NCBI GenBank assembly: GCA_036346375.1
Contig: CM070520.1
Span: forward strand, 16,627,791-16,691,790
Reading direction: 5' to 3'
Source: Guadua angustifolia
Lineage: Eukaryota > Streptophyta > Magnoliopsida > Poales > Poaceae
Length of the DNA: 64,000 bases
In this document: piece after piece, positions 34,300 through 45,300 of the stretch
Position numbering within the stretch: the stretch's first letter is position 1
How the letters are laid out: every line of letters starts with the position of its first letter
Notes under the pieces: generated by a model
The model's database searches: none
What the model was told of the DNA's origin: nothing
What the model saw: the letters and a program-made list of their open reading frames with translations, nothing else
Translations under genes and position numbers: made by a program

Positions 34300-34740
34300 C
34301 GGAGGAAGATGGCAGTGGATCTAGCCATCCTCTTGTGCAACGCCTGCAGCAATTTCTGTACACTAGGATTCGACTAGCGAGATTGACGGAAACAATACGC
34401 GATTTGCAAGATACAAGTTGATGAGAGAATTACCATTGGAGATTCTCACATTGATGGGATTAAGCATGCATACAGTGTGTTGCTTTTCTTGCTCGGCGTC
34501 CTGCACGTCGGCCGGTTGCCTCCGCGAGTGCGTTCGCAGGGAAGCGTGGCGGCTGCAGCAGGGGGAGGGAACCCGCGCTGTCGCCGGCGACGAGACCGCC
34601 CGCCGCCGCCGGGTCGGGACGCGAAGCGACGGCCGCGGCAGGAGGCGGTGGCTACACCCCACATGTCAGTGAGAGGGTGCCATTCTGCATTAACCGAGTG
34701 GGATCCCCGTGCGCCGTCCGATCACGATTAGGCGTCCCAG
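34300..34740. other. GC-rich segment, possible remnant of a 5' exon
   Basis: 34480-34670 is strongly GC-rich against an AT-rich background, with overlapping open frames on both strands (84 codons plus, 99 and 72 codons minus). None matches a family I know. 'ttcttgctcggcg' followed by 'ctgcac' is shared with another GC-rich patch at 1320-1410, so the pair may mark the same part of the array unit. The short frame MAVDLAILLCNACSNF (34310 onward, stop after 22 codons) is also unassigned. Confidence 0.35.
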
Positions 34741-34991
34741 ATTGATGTGGGCGGAGACCACGAGGGACTTTTTCGGTAGAGGCCCTCCGTTACATTGAAA
34801 TAGCGGTTTACTTCCCACGAAATCGGACCGCAGATTAAAAAATGGCGATCCGAGCTGGGTCTCTGATGGCTGTTCGATCACATTTAAGCGGCTCAGATTG
34901 ATCTGAGTAGAGTAGCGGTAGAAATCGTTTTCAGTAGAGATCATTAACTTTTGGGGGTGCTTGGTATGACTTCAGATAGAGTCATATCAAA

Positions 34992-35090
34992 TAGTCTAGC
35001 TCCAAGAAAAACGAATCCGGAGTCACACGAAACTGGAGTAGAAGTCTAGCTCCAAGAAAAACGAATCCGGAGTCACATGAAACTGGAGCA
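34992..35090. repeat. Two-copy 51-bp tandem repeat
   Basis: 'agtctagctccaagaaaaac' ... 'gaatccggagtcaca' ... 'gaaactggag' occurs at 34992-35039 and 35043-35090, differing at one or two bases. Confidence 0.9.
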
Positions 35091-35413
35091 GACTGTAGTT
35101 TATTTTTGTGGAGTAGAGGAGAGTCATCAAAACAAATGCACCGGTCGCCGCCAAGGATGAAGCATCAGTATGTGTTAAACTGAACCTATCACATATTTTC
35201 AGTGGTTACATCCAAAGATAGTCAGTCTTTTTACACACAATTCTCTTATTTTTACATTCAGAACCAATTTTCTAGCCAAACACTTTTCTTTGATAACTCT
35301 AGATTCTCATTACAGTGGATCCAACTAAGAAACTGGATCTAGAACCGAAGCCATACTTGAATTATCAATCAGCTCCCAGATATTTAGCATTTTCACAAAA
35401 CCGCTAGCTCGGC

Positions 35414-35542
35414 ATGGTCGCCGGCGAGGTGCGCGGAGGCGGCGGCGACGACGACGGTGGCGGGTTCACGTGCTGGAAGACGCAGGAGACGTGGCCACTC
35501 ATGTATGCCGGATTCGGCTTCAAGCACCAAGGCGTGCCTTGA
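35414..35542 (+). CDS. Short hypothetical ORF (42 aa), doubtful
   Basis: ATG at 35414 opens a 42-codon frame with a Gly/Asp-rich start (MVAGEVRGGGGDDDGGG), then FTCWKTQETWPLMYAGFGF and a stop. The GC-rich stretch is also open on the minus strand for 120 codons (35393-35755). No promoter or homologous family is recognised, and either frame could be chance in GC-rich DNA. Confidence 0.15.
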   Translation: MVAGEVRGGGGDDDGGGFTCWKTQETWPLMYAGFGFKHQGVP

Positions 35543-35989
35543 GATCAGGAGGCGATCTCTCTGCGGCGTGTGTTTGTGTTCTTGCTCTTCTTCGACGCTC
35601 AGGGAGTCGGGGTCTTCCCGGAAGGCGAAATGTTTGAGATTCGTGTGCGTTTGAGAAGGAAGTATAATCTGGTCAATTATGCTTGTGGCTTGTAAAGTTG
35701 TAATTGCAGTTTCTTGCCCGTGCCAATAAGAAATTTTGATCTTTGGGGCAATCAAGTTTGAGGATTAATTTAGGTATTGTGCCTGTTATTGAGGCAACGA
35801 AGCAAAACAGTGGGTCTGAGATATTTTTTTCTCCTTCGGAGGTATAGATGGAGGAGCTAGAGAATACAAATCACTTCTGAGAAACAGGGGTATAACTATT
35901 TTGAGGTTAAATCTTTTTAGGATGCTATATGTCATCTCCTCTCTACCCTTTTCCCTGGTCACTTCTCTCACCTCCTTTCTTTTGTCTCT

Positions 35990-36510
35990 AACACAAAATT
36001 TTAAAATTAGAATATTAAAACTTTGAAATTTTTAATTATGAAGTTTTAACTTGAAAAAATTCAACTCAAAATTTAAAACTCAAAACAATTAAATCAAAAA
36101 AATTTAAATCAGAAAGTTTCAACTCAAAAAGTTTCAACTTCAAAAGTTTCAAATAGAATATGCTTCAAATAGAAAATGTTTCAACTCAAAAAGTTTCAGC
36201 ACAAAAAATTTTAAATCGAAAAAATTCAAATCAGAAAGTTTTAACTCAAAAAATTTCAAATAAAAAAAATCTGACTCAGAAAACTTTCAATTCAAAAGGT
36301 TTTGGTATGAAAAATTTTGATTTAAAAAACTTTTGGTTCGAAAAGTTTCAATTTAAAATTCAAGTCAAAAAATTTTCAACAAAAAATTTCAAAATGGAAT
36401 GTTTCAACTAAAAAGTAAATGAAAAAATTTCAAATTAGGGAGTTTCAGCTTGAAAAAATTAAATAAAAAGGTTTCAACTCTGAAAATATTTAATTCAAAA
36501 TTTACCACCA
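35990..36510. repeat. AT-rich degenerate minisatellite (~12-16 bp unit)
   Basis: Variants of 'tcaaaaagtttcaac', 'tcaaattagaaagttt' and 'aaaatttcaaa' repeat with drifting period for about 500 bp, followed 90 bp later by Helitron copy 1. An 83-codon plus-strand frame (36160-36411) is a low-complexity by-product rich in Lys, Asn and Phe. Confidence 0.75.
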
Positions 36511-36597
36511 GCAGGCAGCAGCTATGTCTATGTTCTTGATGAAAATACAATGCTGAGAAGCTACCCGACATAAGGTGATTTTGCCTCTAGAGTTATA

Positions 36598-37655
36598 TCA
36601 ACCCTATTACACGCGAAGGGATTGGCGTTCAACCGGTCTAGCCACGTGTCACCTCGCCGTTTTGCAAAAACCCTCCGCTTTCTTGAAATTACGGATAGGT
36701 CCTGTCGCGATTTTTGTGAGACAAAAATATTTTTCGCTTCGCGTTTGGGTCCCACGCCCAGATTTTTACTAAAAGCCTCCGTTAGTTTCAAATCGCGAAC
36801 AAGCCCTTTTCTAATTTTTCAAGATAGCGAACAGTCCAAAAAATAACATCCGGTCCCCGCTTTACGTTCAGTCCTCTCCGTTTTTCGAAAAAAAGTTTTC
36901 GTCACCGAAAAACCGAAAAAATATTTTCGCCACCCAAAAACCCGAAAAAAATTTTTACACCAAAAACGCGTTTCATCAAGTTTTATAGCAACTTATGTAT
37001 TTGCTAACGGATCAGAATCATGGTTTTTTAAAAATGTTCCTTTCTCCGCTTTTCCCGAAAAAATGTTTTCGCCACCGAAAACTCGGAAAAATTTTTCCGC
37101 CACCCAAAAACCGAAAAAATGTTTTCGTCACAAAAAACGCAGATTCATCGAGTTTTATAGCAACTTATGTATTTGCTAACGGATCGTAATCACGGGTTTT
37201 TTTAAAAATGTAGATTCGTCCACAGATTTATAGCGTCTGGATTCACCGGTGGGTCCTAACGACCCATTTTTTAGCTTGACAAACCAAAAAACCGGAAAAA
37301 TATTTTCGAACACCAAAACTAAACAATGTTTTTGCGTCTCATGGATTCACCGGTGGGTCCTAACGACCCATTTTTTTAACAAACGCAACAAAAAACCCGA
37401 AAAAATGTTTTCAAAGACCCAAAAAAAACAAAAGCAATGTTTTAGTCACGAAAAAACACGGATTCATCGAAGGTTTATATCAATTTATGGATTTGCCAAC
37501 GGTCATAATGCAAGCATGCTATCGAAATTCAACCTAAGCAGTCAGTAAAAACAGGATTCATCAAGGTTTATATCAATTTATGGATTTGCCAACGGGTCAT
37601 AATCGCAAGATGCTATCGAATTCAATGGTATGTCAGAAGCGCTTTCCCACCTAGT
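36598..37655 (+). mobile_element. Non-autonomous Helitron, copy 1 of a head-to-tail pair
   Basis: Starts TCAACCCTATTACACGCG after an A (36597) and ends CCCACCTAGT before a T (37656), so the A/T insertion rule and both termini fit. The last ~80 bases ('ggattcatc', 'ggtttatatcaatttatgg', 'gctatcgaa') are present twice. The expected GC-rich 3' hairpin is scrambled here ('caatggtatgtcagaagcgc'). No helicase or Rep coding. Confidence 0.85.
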
Positions 37656-38024
37656 TGGATATTATAATGGATGTATCCGAAATTTGGCTTTACAAGATGA
37701 CTTGGCCAATATTTGCAGTAAAAAATAATGAAGAGTTCTAGTGTTTACAAGCTCTATTTACATTACATGGCATGGAATTAATTTATCAAAATTTCACATG
37801 CATGCAGCCCGAATGGCCCTTTCCTTCTGGGGTAAATATCCTGTGCAATCAACTGTCACGGTGAAACTACGGTGCAATCCAACTAGAAAAAGTTTTAAAA
37901 AATTCTGAAAAAAATCATGGATGTACATCTCAGCTTACCCCATCTACATATAAAATTTCATGATCAAATTCGTCCTGTGCTAGAAGTTACAAAAAAAACA
38001 AACTTGATCATGAACAGGAACTGA
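37656..38024 (+). repeat. Helitron 3' flank carrying half of a foldback element
   Basis: Nearly identical to the flank after copy 2 (39111 onwards). From 37836 it is the left arm of the foldback found complete at 39291-39626. The arm ends at 38021, exactly at the palindrome centre. A 3-base filler (TGA) follows before copy 2 starts. Confidence 0.85.
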
Positions 38025-39110
38025 TCAACCCTATTACACGCGAAGGGATTGGCGTTCAACCGGCCTAGCCACGTGTCACCTCGCTGCTTTGCAAAAAACC
38101 TCCGTTTCTTCAAATTACGGATAGGTCCTCGCGTCGATTTTTGTGAGACAAAATATTTTTTTCGCGCTTTGGGTCCCTGGCCCAGATTTTTACTGAAAAA
38201 GCCTCCCGTTAGTTTCAAATCGCGAACAAGCCCTTTTCTAATTTTTCAAGATAGCGAACAGTCCAAAAAATAACATCCGGTCCCCGCTTACGTTCAAATA
38301 TTTCTCCGTTTTCCCGAAAAAAAGTTTTTCGCCGAAAAAACCGGAAAAAATATTTTCGCCACCCAAAAAACCCGGAAAAAAAATTTCGACACCAAAAAAA
38401 CGCAGTTTCATCGAAGTTTTATAGCAACTTATATATTTGCCAACGGATCGTAACCGGGGGTTTTTTTTAAAAAAATGTTCCTTTCTCCGTTTTTCTCGAA
38501 AAAAATGTTTTCGCCACCAGAAAAACCCGGAAAAATTTTTTCCGCCACCCAAAAAACCGGAAAAATGTTTTCGTCACCAAAAAACGCAGATTCATCGGGT
38601 TTTATAGCAACTTATGTATTTGCCAATGGATCGTGAATCGTGGTTTTTTAAAAAATGTAGATTCGTCATGCAGATTTATAGCGGCGTGGATTCGGTGGGG
38701 GTCCTAACGACCCATTTTTTTAGCTTAACGCAACTAAAAACCGAAAAATATTTTCGACACCCAAAAAAACGGAAACAATGTTTTCGTCTCGCGGATTCGC
38801 CGGTGGGTCCTAACGACCCATTTTTTTTTAACAAACGCAACAAAAAAACCCGAAAAAAATGTTTTCAGCACCCAAAAAAAACAAAAGCAATGTTTTAGTC
38901 ACCGAAAAAACACGGATTCATCGAAGGTTTATATCAATTTATGGATTTGCCAACGGGTCATAACCGCGCATGCTATCGAAATTCAACCGGCGCAGCGTAA
39001 AAAACACGGATTCATCGAAGGTTTATATCAATTTATGGATTTGCCAACGGGTCATAACGTGAAGCATGCTATCGAATTCATTGCTTGATAAGCGCGCTTT
39101 CCCACCTAGT
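38025..39110 (+). mobile_element. Non-autonomous Helitron, copy 2 of the pair
   Basis: TC start after an A (38024) and CTAGT end before a T (39111). Same architecture as copy 1: 5' end 'tcaaccctattacacgcgaa', AT-rich 'aaatgttttcg' repeats, and a duplicated terminal segment whose first copy retains CGGCGCAGCG. It differs from copy 1 by many small indels in homopolymers and GC motifs. Confidence 0.85.
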
Positions 39111-39290
39111 TGGATATTATAACTGGGATGTATCCAGAAATTTGGCTTTACAGTACTTGGCCAATATTTGCAGTAAAAAATAATGAAGAGTTCTAGTGTT
39201 TACAAGCTCTATTTACATTACATGGCATGGAATTAATTTATCAAAATTTCACATGCATGCAGCCCGAATGGCCCTTTCCTTCTGGGGTAA

Positions 39291-39626
39291 ATATCCTGTG
39301 CAATCAACTGTCACGGTGAAACTACGGTGCAACCCAACTAGAAAAAGTTTCAAAAATTCTTCAACATGTACATCTCAGCTATCTATGATCAAATTCATCT
39401 TGTGCTAAGAGTAATAAAGACAAACTTGATCATGAACAGGAACAGTTCCTGTTCATGATCAAGTTTGTTTTTGTAACTTCTAGCACAGGACGAATTTGAT
39501 CATGAAATTTTATATGTAGATGGGGTAAGCTGAGATGTACATCTATGATTTTTTTCAGAATTTTTTGAAACTTTTTCTAGTTGGGTTGCACCGTGGTTGC
39601 ACGAAACATGTGATTGCACAGGATAT
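39291..39626. mobile_element. Long foldback (MITE-like) element with perfect central palindrome
   Basis: The arms start ATATCCTGTGCAATCA and are complementary over most of their ~165 bp. The centre is a perfect inverted repeat: 23-base arms (39421-39443 and 39445-39467) around a single A. The left arm is shortened by small deletions relative to the right arm. No reading frame and no clear target duplication. Confidence 0.8.
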
Positions 39627-39845
39627 GTTCTCTTCCTTCTGAATCATTCAGCTATTGATGTTCAACCACCTGGGAGGTCATGCACCTAGCCGATAAAGTA
39701 TGTGCCATTGCTTAGTATGAATAAAGATTAATGTAGACAAGAACTTCTATTATCCCCTTTTAATGTACACTCTTTTGTTTACCATTCGCCTTAAAAGTTT
39801 TCTTCTGACTCCTCCGCTATGAATTACGAATCCAGGCTGGTGCTA

Positions 39846-39958
39846 GGATACAGTTATTGGAAAACCATTTTTCGAGGAAAGAGAGGCTTTGAATGCCATT
39901 TGTGATTTGTCAACCACTAGTCCTTGATCATATTAGGCATGTAACATTGTTACCTTCG

Positions 39959-40014
<56 letters not shown>

Positions 40015-40340
40015 CACCTATTACACGTGAGAGAGATTTACTTTCACCAGCCCAGCCACGCGTCATCCTCCGCCATTTCACGAAAAAGCCCCTCTATTTC
40101 TTCAAATTATAAATAGGTTCCTGCAGATTACGAATAGGTTCTTCACAATTTTTTGTGAGGGGAAGATTTTTTTCCATTCATCGCGTTTGGGTCCCTGGCA
40201 TGCCGTTTTACGAAAAAAAACCTCCCGTTATTGGATACAGTTATTGGACAACCATTTTTCAAGGAAAGAGAGGCTTTGAATGCCATTTGTCAACCACTAG
40301 TCCTTGATCATATTAGGCATGTAACATTGTTACCTTCGTA
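39846..40340. repeat. Direct duplication of ~110 bp enclosing an (AT)n tract and a Helitron 5' fragment
   Basis: 'ggatacagttattgga' ... 'ttaccttcgta' occurs at 39846-39960 and 40233-40340. Between them are an uninterrupted (AT)n run (39961-40012) and 40014-40232, which matches the first ~220 bases of the Helitrons ('cacctattacacgtgagag', 'cctcccgtta') with its TC start lost. Confidence 0.85.
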
Positions 40341-41330
40341 AGTAATATGATATTGATCAGGTGAGAAAAATTTAGCAAGTAACATGGGTCAATCGGCACA
40401 CAGCTATGATGAGTCATGGCAAGCACCACATCCATCAGATCTAGCCGGATGGACGGCTCTGGTTAGAGCTTCCCATTGCAGAATTGTTCCCATGAAGTAT
40501 AGTACAACTACAAGCGTACAACTATGCAATTCAGGTTGTTAGATACTGTAATGTAAGACACATGCTAGCACTGAAGGCGGCAGTTCTTGCTGGTGCCCAA
40601 TTGATATAAACAATTGATAGCTAGTCAATGAGACAACACAATGACAAATGCATGTTGAGATTGAAGACCATATATATACCATCAGTAGCTTTGGTCATGT
40701 TCTAGTTGAAGGAACTCTTGATGGAAACGCAATGATCTTATAATTCCTAACAGAAGGCAAAATTTGCTACGAAAATTAGTGGGTACCCAATTAGAATCAT
40801 AGGCATGGGATGCATCAGGAAATTCGGCATGTCATTAAGAGAGTGATGATTGTGGTGAGTGACCCTGACTCTTGTTCTATCTTTTTTTTTTTTTGACAAG
40901 TTGTCGGAAATAAAACTTATGGTAATTTGATTGGATTGAAACATCAATTGCATCTGCCTAGTTTACTATGAAAATTCCTTGATTTAAATTGATGTTCAGT
41001 ATCAAATTCCGACTGAATTTCATGCATACCAAGAGGTGGATCAAGAACGATCAAAAGGGCTGAACTGAATAAAGAAACATCACTTGAATAAAAGCTAATC
41101 CTTTCATGCATGCACCCGCTTACAGATTTATCTCGAGATGACTACTGACAGTCTGCAGCTCTCCACTCCTTTATCGGTTAACGCAGGCTGAGTAGCAGCT
41201 GATGCAGTCCGACCGTCTAAACCTGTTGTGGGAAAGAGCCTTTCCACAGCCTGGTATGCTGCACAAGCGAGGTTCATGTGATTCATCTTTACCAGTACTC
41301 ACTGACTGCATCAGATCTGGATATTCCCTG
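40341..41330. other. Array sequence
   Basis: Holds 'gaccatatatataccatcag' (40669), the companion box 'catgttctagttgaaggaac' (40697) and array box 10. No gene. Confidence 0.45.
40803..40854 (+). other. Array box 10, type B
   Basis: The box follows ATAG and reads GMGCIRKFGMSLRE then stop. A donor-like GTGAGT begins at 40855, after about 52 nt. Confidence 0.5.
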
Positions 41331-42356
41331 CAGGCCCGTCTAAGGCCCAGCGCAAGTGGGCCGATCGCACAGGGTCCCTAAATTTTTGGGGCCCCCAGCA
41401 TATGCTGCACTACTATGGCCTGCTAAGGTTTCCAAGTTCTAACGCATCGATGCATCGTATTCTGCCGATTCCGCGACTCATCGTGACTCATGTCTTGCAC
41501 GAAGCCACCGCGACAGGGTGTGCCGCCACCGTCCAACGAGGCGTGATCGCCATTCGCCAGCAGTAGCAGGTTAGTGCCAACGATCCAGCTGCTTCTTATG
41601 TGATCTGTAGTTGTACTAGTTCAATTATTCAAATCAGTGATCAATCTTAGGGTGAATATTTCTTGTCTTGCCCCTTGGAATATAATTTGGATGTTTGTGC
41701 GTCGGTTCTACTAACTCCGCTTCATCGCATCAAGGTTCGATCACAAGCAAATTATCCCATTTCGTACCAAGTGTAAAATCAAAAGGAAAAGGCAATTTGA
41801 TGAGACCCCTGATGATGCATCTATTACTTCATCTATTGAGGACTCAATTAGAGTCAATTATTTTTACCCATTGTTGATCAAGCTATTGCTTCATCGACTA
41901 GGAGGTTTGAACAATACCAGAATACGAAAACTTTTGGTTTTTGTTTACTAAGATAAATTGTGCTCTTTAGATGACAAGAGTTTGTTTACTTTTGTACTCA
42001 CCTTGAGGCGGCAATTAAGAGTGGTTAACATTCGATAATGACAAAGAAAGAATTACATGTGGAGTTAAAGTTCCTCCAAGATTTTATCCCTAAGGAAGAC
42101 ATGGGCCCTCTTGATATTCTGAAGTTTGTGAAACGGATGGGTTGTTTTTCTAATGCCCTTATTGCATATAGAATTTTGTTGACTATTCTGTGCGATTTGC
42201 ATCTGCAGGACTTAAGCTTTTCAAAATTGAAGTTGGTAAAGTCCTACATGCGCAAGATCTTCGTGACACAAGAAAGACTCAATGGATTGGCAACAATTGC
42301 ACTTGAAAATGATGTTCGGACAAGATTAAATATGAAGATATAATTGAAGATTTCAT
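41331..42356 (+). mobile_element. hAT element, right part lost
   Basis: The left end CAGGCCCGTCTAAGGCCC with following GGGCC-rich sequence is a hAT-type terminal repeat. After ~350 bp of leader, decayed transposase sequence runs directly into the gypsy LTR at 42357. No matching right end is found beyond the gypsy element. Confidence 0.65.
41690..42356 (+). pseudogene. C-terminal half of a ZMYM1/TTF-type hAT transposase
   Basis: Across at least three frameshifts, the plus strand reads 'IVDQAIASSTRRFEQYQ' (about 41868), 'DDKSLFTF', then an open stretch from 42038 with 'KELHVELKFLQDFIPKED' and 'GPLDILKFVKRM'. A damaged 'VASAERSF' site follows, then the hATC dimerisation signature 'FSKLKLVKSYMRK' with 'QERLNGLATIALEND'. 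The family's last residues (IIEDFI) can be read in a shifted frame up to the junction with the LTR. The N-terminal zinc finger and the catalytic Asp region are absent. Such a fragment cannot transpose anything. Confidence 0.8.
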
Positions 42357-45300
42357 AAAATTAAGAACAGTAAATTTATAATATTTAAATTTGATTGTGA
42401 ATATTTTTGGGATTTCTGAATATTGTTTGCTTTGTTTGTATTTTCTTGGATTTTGTGTTGCAAGAAAAAGTAAACAAATGAGCAATAAAGAATGTAAAAG
42501 AGAAAAAGACCAAGAAGCAAAAAGTAAAAATTTAGAAAATTGCCATGAGAACCCTGAGCACATAAGTAAATCATTTTAGCCAGCAATTGACATTTCACAC
42601 ATAGAATAATGAAGAGATAAATTGGAAAGACAACTTTTAAATCAAAACAATGCATTGTCAGAATTTATAAAATATTTATAAAACTCAAATGGAGCTGAAA
42701 AATTTATCATAAAACCCATAATGCAATATATACCTCTGGTAAAAATATTATAAATTAATAATGTGCTTTAGGACTTTTTAGAATTTAAAAACAGAAACCC
42801 TGAAAATCTAGAAATTGCAATGTCAGAATTTTTATAAAATAATGGAAGCATATTTTGAGTTGAAAATTTTACAGAAGCATTCTGAGATCAAATACTTTAG
42901 AAAAACAAAATTTCAAAAATAGTAGACTTCCATTGATCTCAATCAAAAATCAAAATCCGAAACCAAAATTTAGGAGCAGTCACTGTTGTCAGAATTTTAT
43001 CAATTTTTCGGTAACTCATCTTTACCTCAAAATTTTACCAGACATAAAAATATATTCAAAGACCATGGTCAAAAAGTTTGGCAATTTCCTACTCCCATTT
43101 GACAGCAATAAAAATCAGAGACTATCTCTTTTGGCGCCTAACCTCACTTGCCGGTGGTCCCCGACCCCACATGTCGCCTCATCCCTTCTTCTTCTCCTCC
43201 TGTGCTTATGATCGAACCGAGGAACTCCGATCCAGCAGCTTGACCAGCGTCGCAATGCATCTTCTTCACCACGATGCACCTCTCATGAAGCTTCACCGCA
43301 TACCTCCGCCGATTGCCGCCACGAAGCCTCCCGCCATTGTTCATCCTTGTCGCCTAAAGGAAGCTCCCGTCCGAGACTCAACAAGAACCAGGCCGGTTCA
43401 TCCATCGTGATCCTCGGCTATATATTGCGCCTCATTGACCGCAATGAACCTCTTGCTACTCTCCTCACTTCTTCCTTTGTTTCTCCTAGCTCGCACGCAG
43501 AGCTCCCTCATTCCTTGCCGCCATTGCTAACCTTCGAGCTCCAAACCGAGAGCAATTCAAGCGATAGAACTTCCCATCTTCAAATTCCTTCAGCTCATAG
43601 CATCACTAAGCCCCACTCGATCAAAAGCCCTCAAGAAAATCTGGTCTCCTTCATGCGAAATCGAGCCACCGTGAGCCCTTCTTCTCCATGGCCGGCCACC
43701 GTATGAGCTCCTCGGATTCTCCTCAAGGTAAACCCAAAATAGAATCCACTAGACTCCTCGATGCTCAATCACTTATTCATCCGGCTCTAATGCATTGATT
43801 CTTGCTCTCACCGACCGCCATGGCCGCCGCCCTTGCTTGATGCTACCGCTCATAACTCTTCCGACGAGTTGACACCTCCCTGGATGCGCCTCACCGAGAT
43901 CTTTCTCTCCTGTGCTCGCCGTCACGAGCATCGCGGAAAGTCGTCGCCCTGAGCCCTAAGCCGTGCTCTTTCTCTCCTCAAGGGCCACCCATGTCACCAA
44001 GCAAAGAGGTCCCAGTTCAAAGGGTAAAACCCGCTTAATACTCGTATATGATTTCAACTTTTTCAATTTTCCAACCGAATTGAATTCATTAATGAATATC
44101 TTTTACAATTTTAATCAAAACTCAGTGAAATAAATTTGTTAAATCATTTAAAACCCAATAGTATCGAATATGAATATTGAATTTTAGAATTTCAAAAATA
44201 TTCTTGAAAGAGTTATCTATAAATGAAATTCTAAAAAGAAAATACCAAAATGAGCATTTATGTGTTAAGAAAAAGATTAAATTAGACTTAATCAAAATAA
44301 ATGAAATTAAATATTTTTGAAATCCTTGTTCTGAAATGAGTTCAAATATATAAAAATATTTATGTTTTAAGTTAGTCTCCATCATCAAATAAATCCATGC
44401 TTTAATTCGCTAAAAAGAAATAAGAATTGATAAATTGAAATGCTTAAAGAATATTATTGATTTTAATAATTGTTAAGAATATGATATTCTGATTTTAATG
44501 TGTGCTGAAAATGGATAATTAAACACAACTTTTAGGATTTCTAAATAGTTAAACATATGCTCAATTTCAATGCTTCATACTAGTCTTTGTATATATATAC
44601 ACATACTTATGTATATGAACAAAATCATAATTTAGAAGTGTTTCATGGAAAGAATATTAGCAAAGATGTACATGAATAAGTAGAGCCAATCTTAACATAT
44701 TTTTAAGTATAAGAATTCAGTGATTAACAAAAGTAACTAATTAAGTTTATAAAAGACTTTATTCTTTCAGATGCATATAAACTATTATGCCAACACCAGA
44801 TTAATGTGAAACCGGCTTTAAACACTCTTAGGGTTATTCCCTGCTAACACGTGAAAAATGAATCAAAGATCATGTATTGTGTAGCCACAACTCAAAATGA
44901 ATCTTGGCCGATTTAAGATTTTCGATATGGTCATTTAGGCTGTTTCAACTGCAGATAAAATAACTCGTCTAAACACTAAAATAGGTGAAATCAGTTTAGT
45001 AACACTGTATAAAGTTTATACTACCATATTCTGTAAAAAGAATCATAATCCATTAAGGTTTGCCTATTAATCTCATCAGATCAAAACCCTTAAGTGTTAA
45101 CCTTTTGATTCACTCTTTTGGCCGATTCGATAACGTCAACTCAACAATGCCACTTAAGCTATTTCAACAATGAATATAATGTATCAGCCAAAGCCTAAAA
45201 TCTCTGGAATCAGCTTAGGATTGTTATACAAAGTATAAATTATCTTATTATGAAGAAATAACCATACTTTGTCATGTTTTGCATAATAATCTTAATAGCC

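Noticed and set aside
36160..36411. 83-codon Lys/Asn/Phe-rich ORF
   Set aside because: By-product of the AT-rich minisatellite.
42353..42655. Identical-looking ORFs at 42353-42655 and 52713-53042
   Set aside because: They are the same AT-rich stretch at the start of each LTR, and the conservation reflects LTR identity.
43078..44030. GC-rich, gene-like ORFs (43078-43410, 43347-43706) and their counterparts at 53554-54239
   Set aside because: They lie inside the two LTRs of the gypsy element, and the frames differ between the copies.
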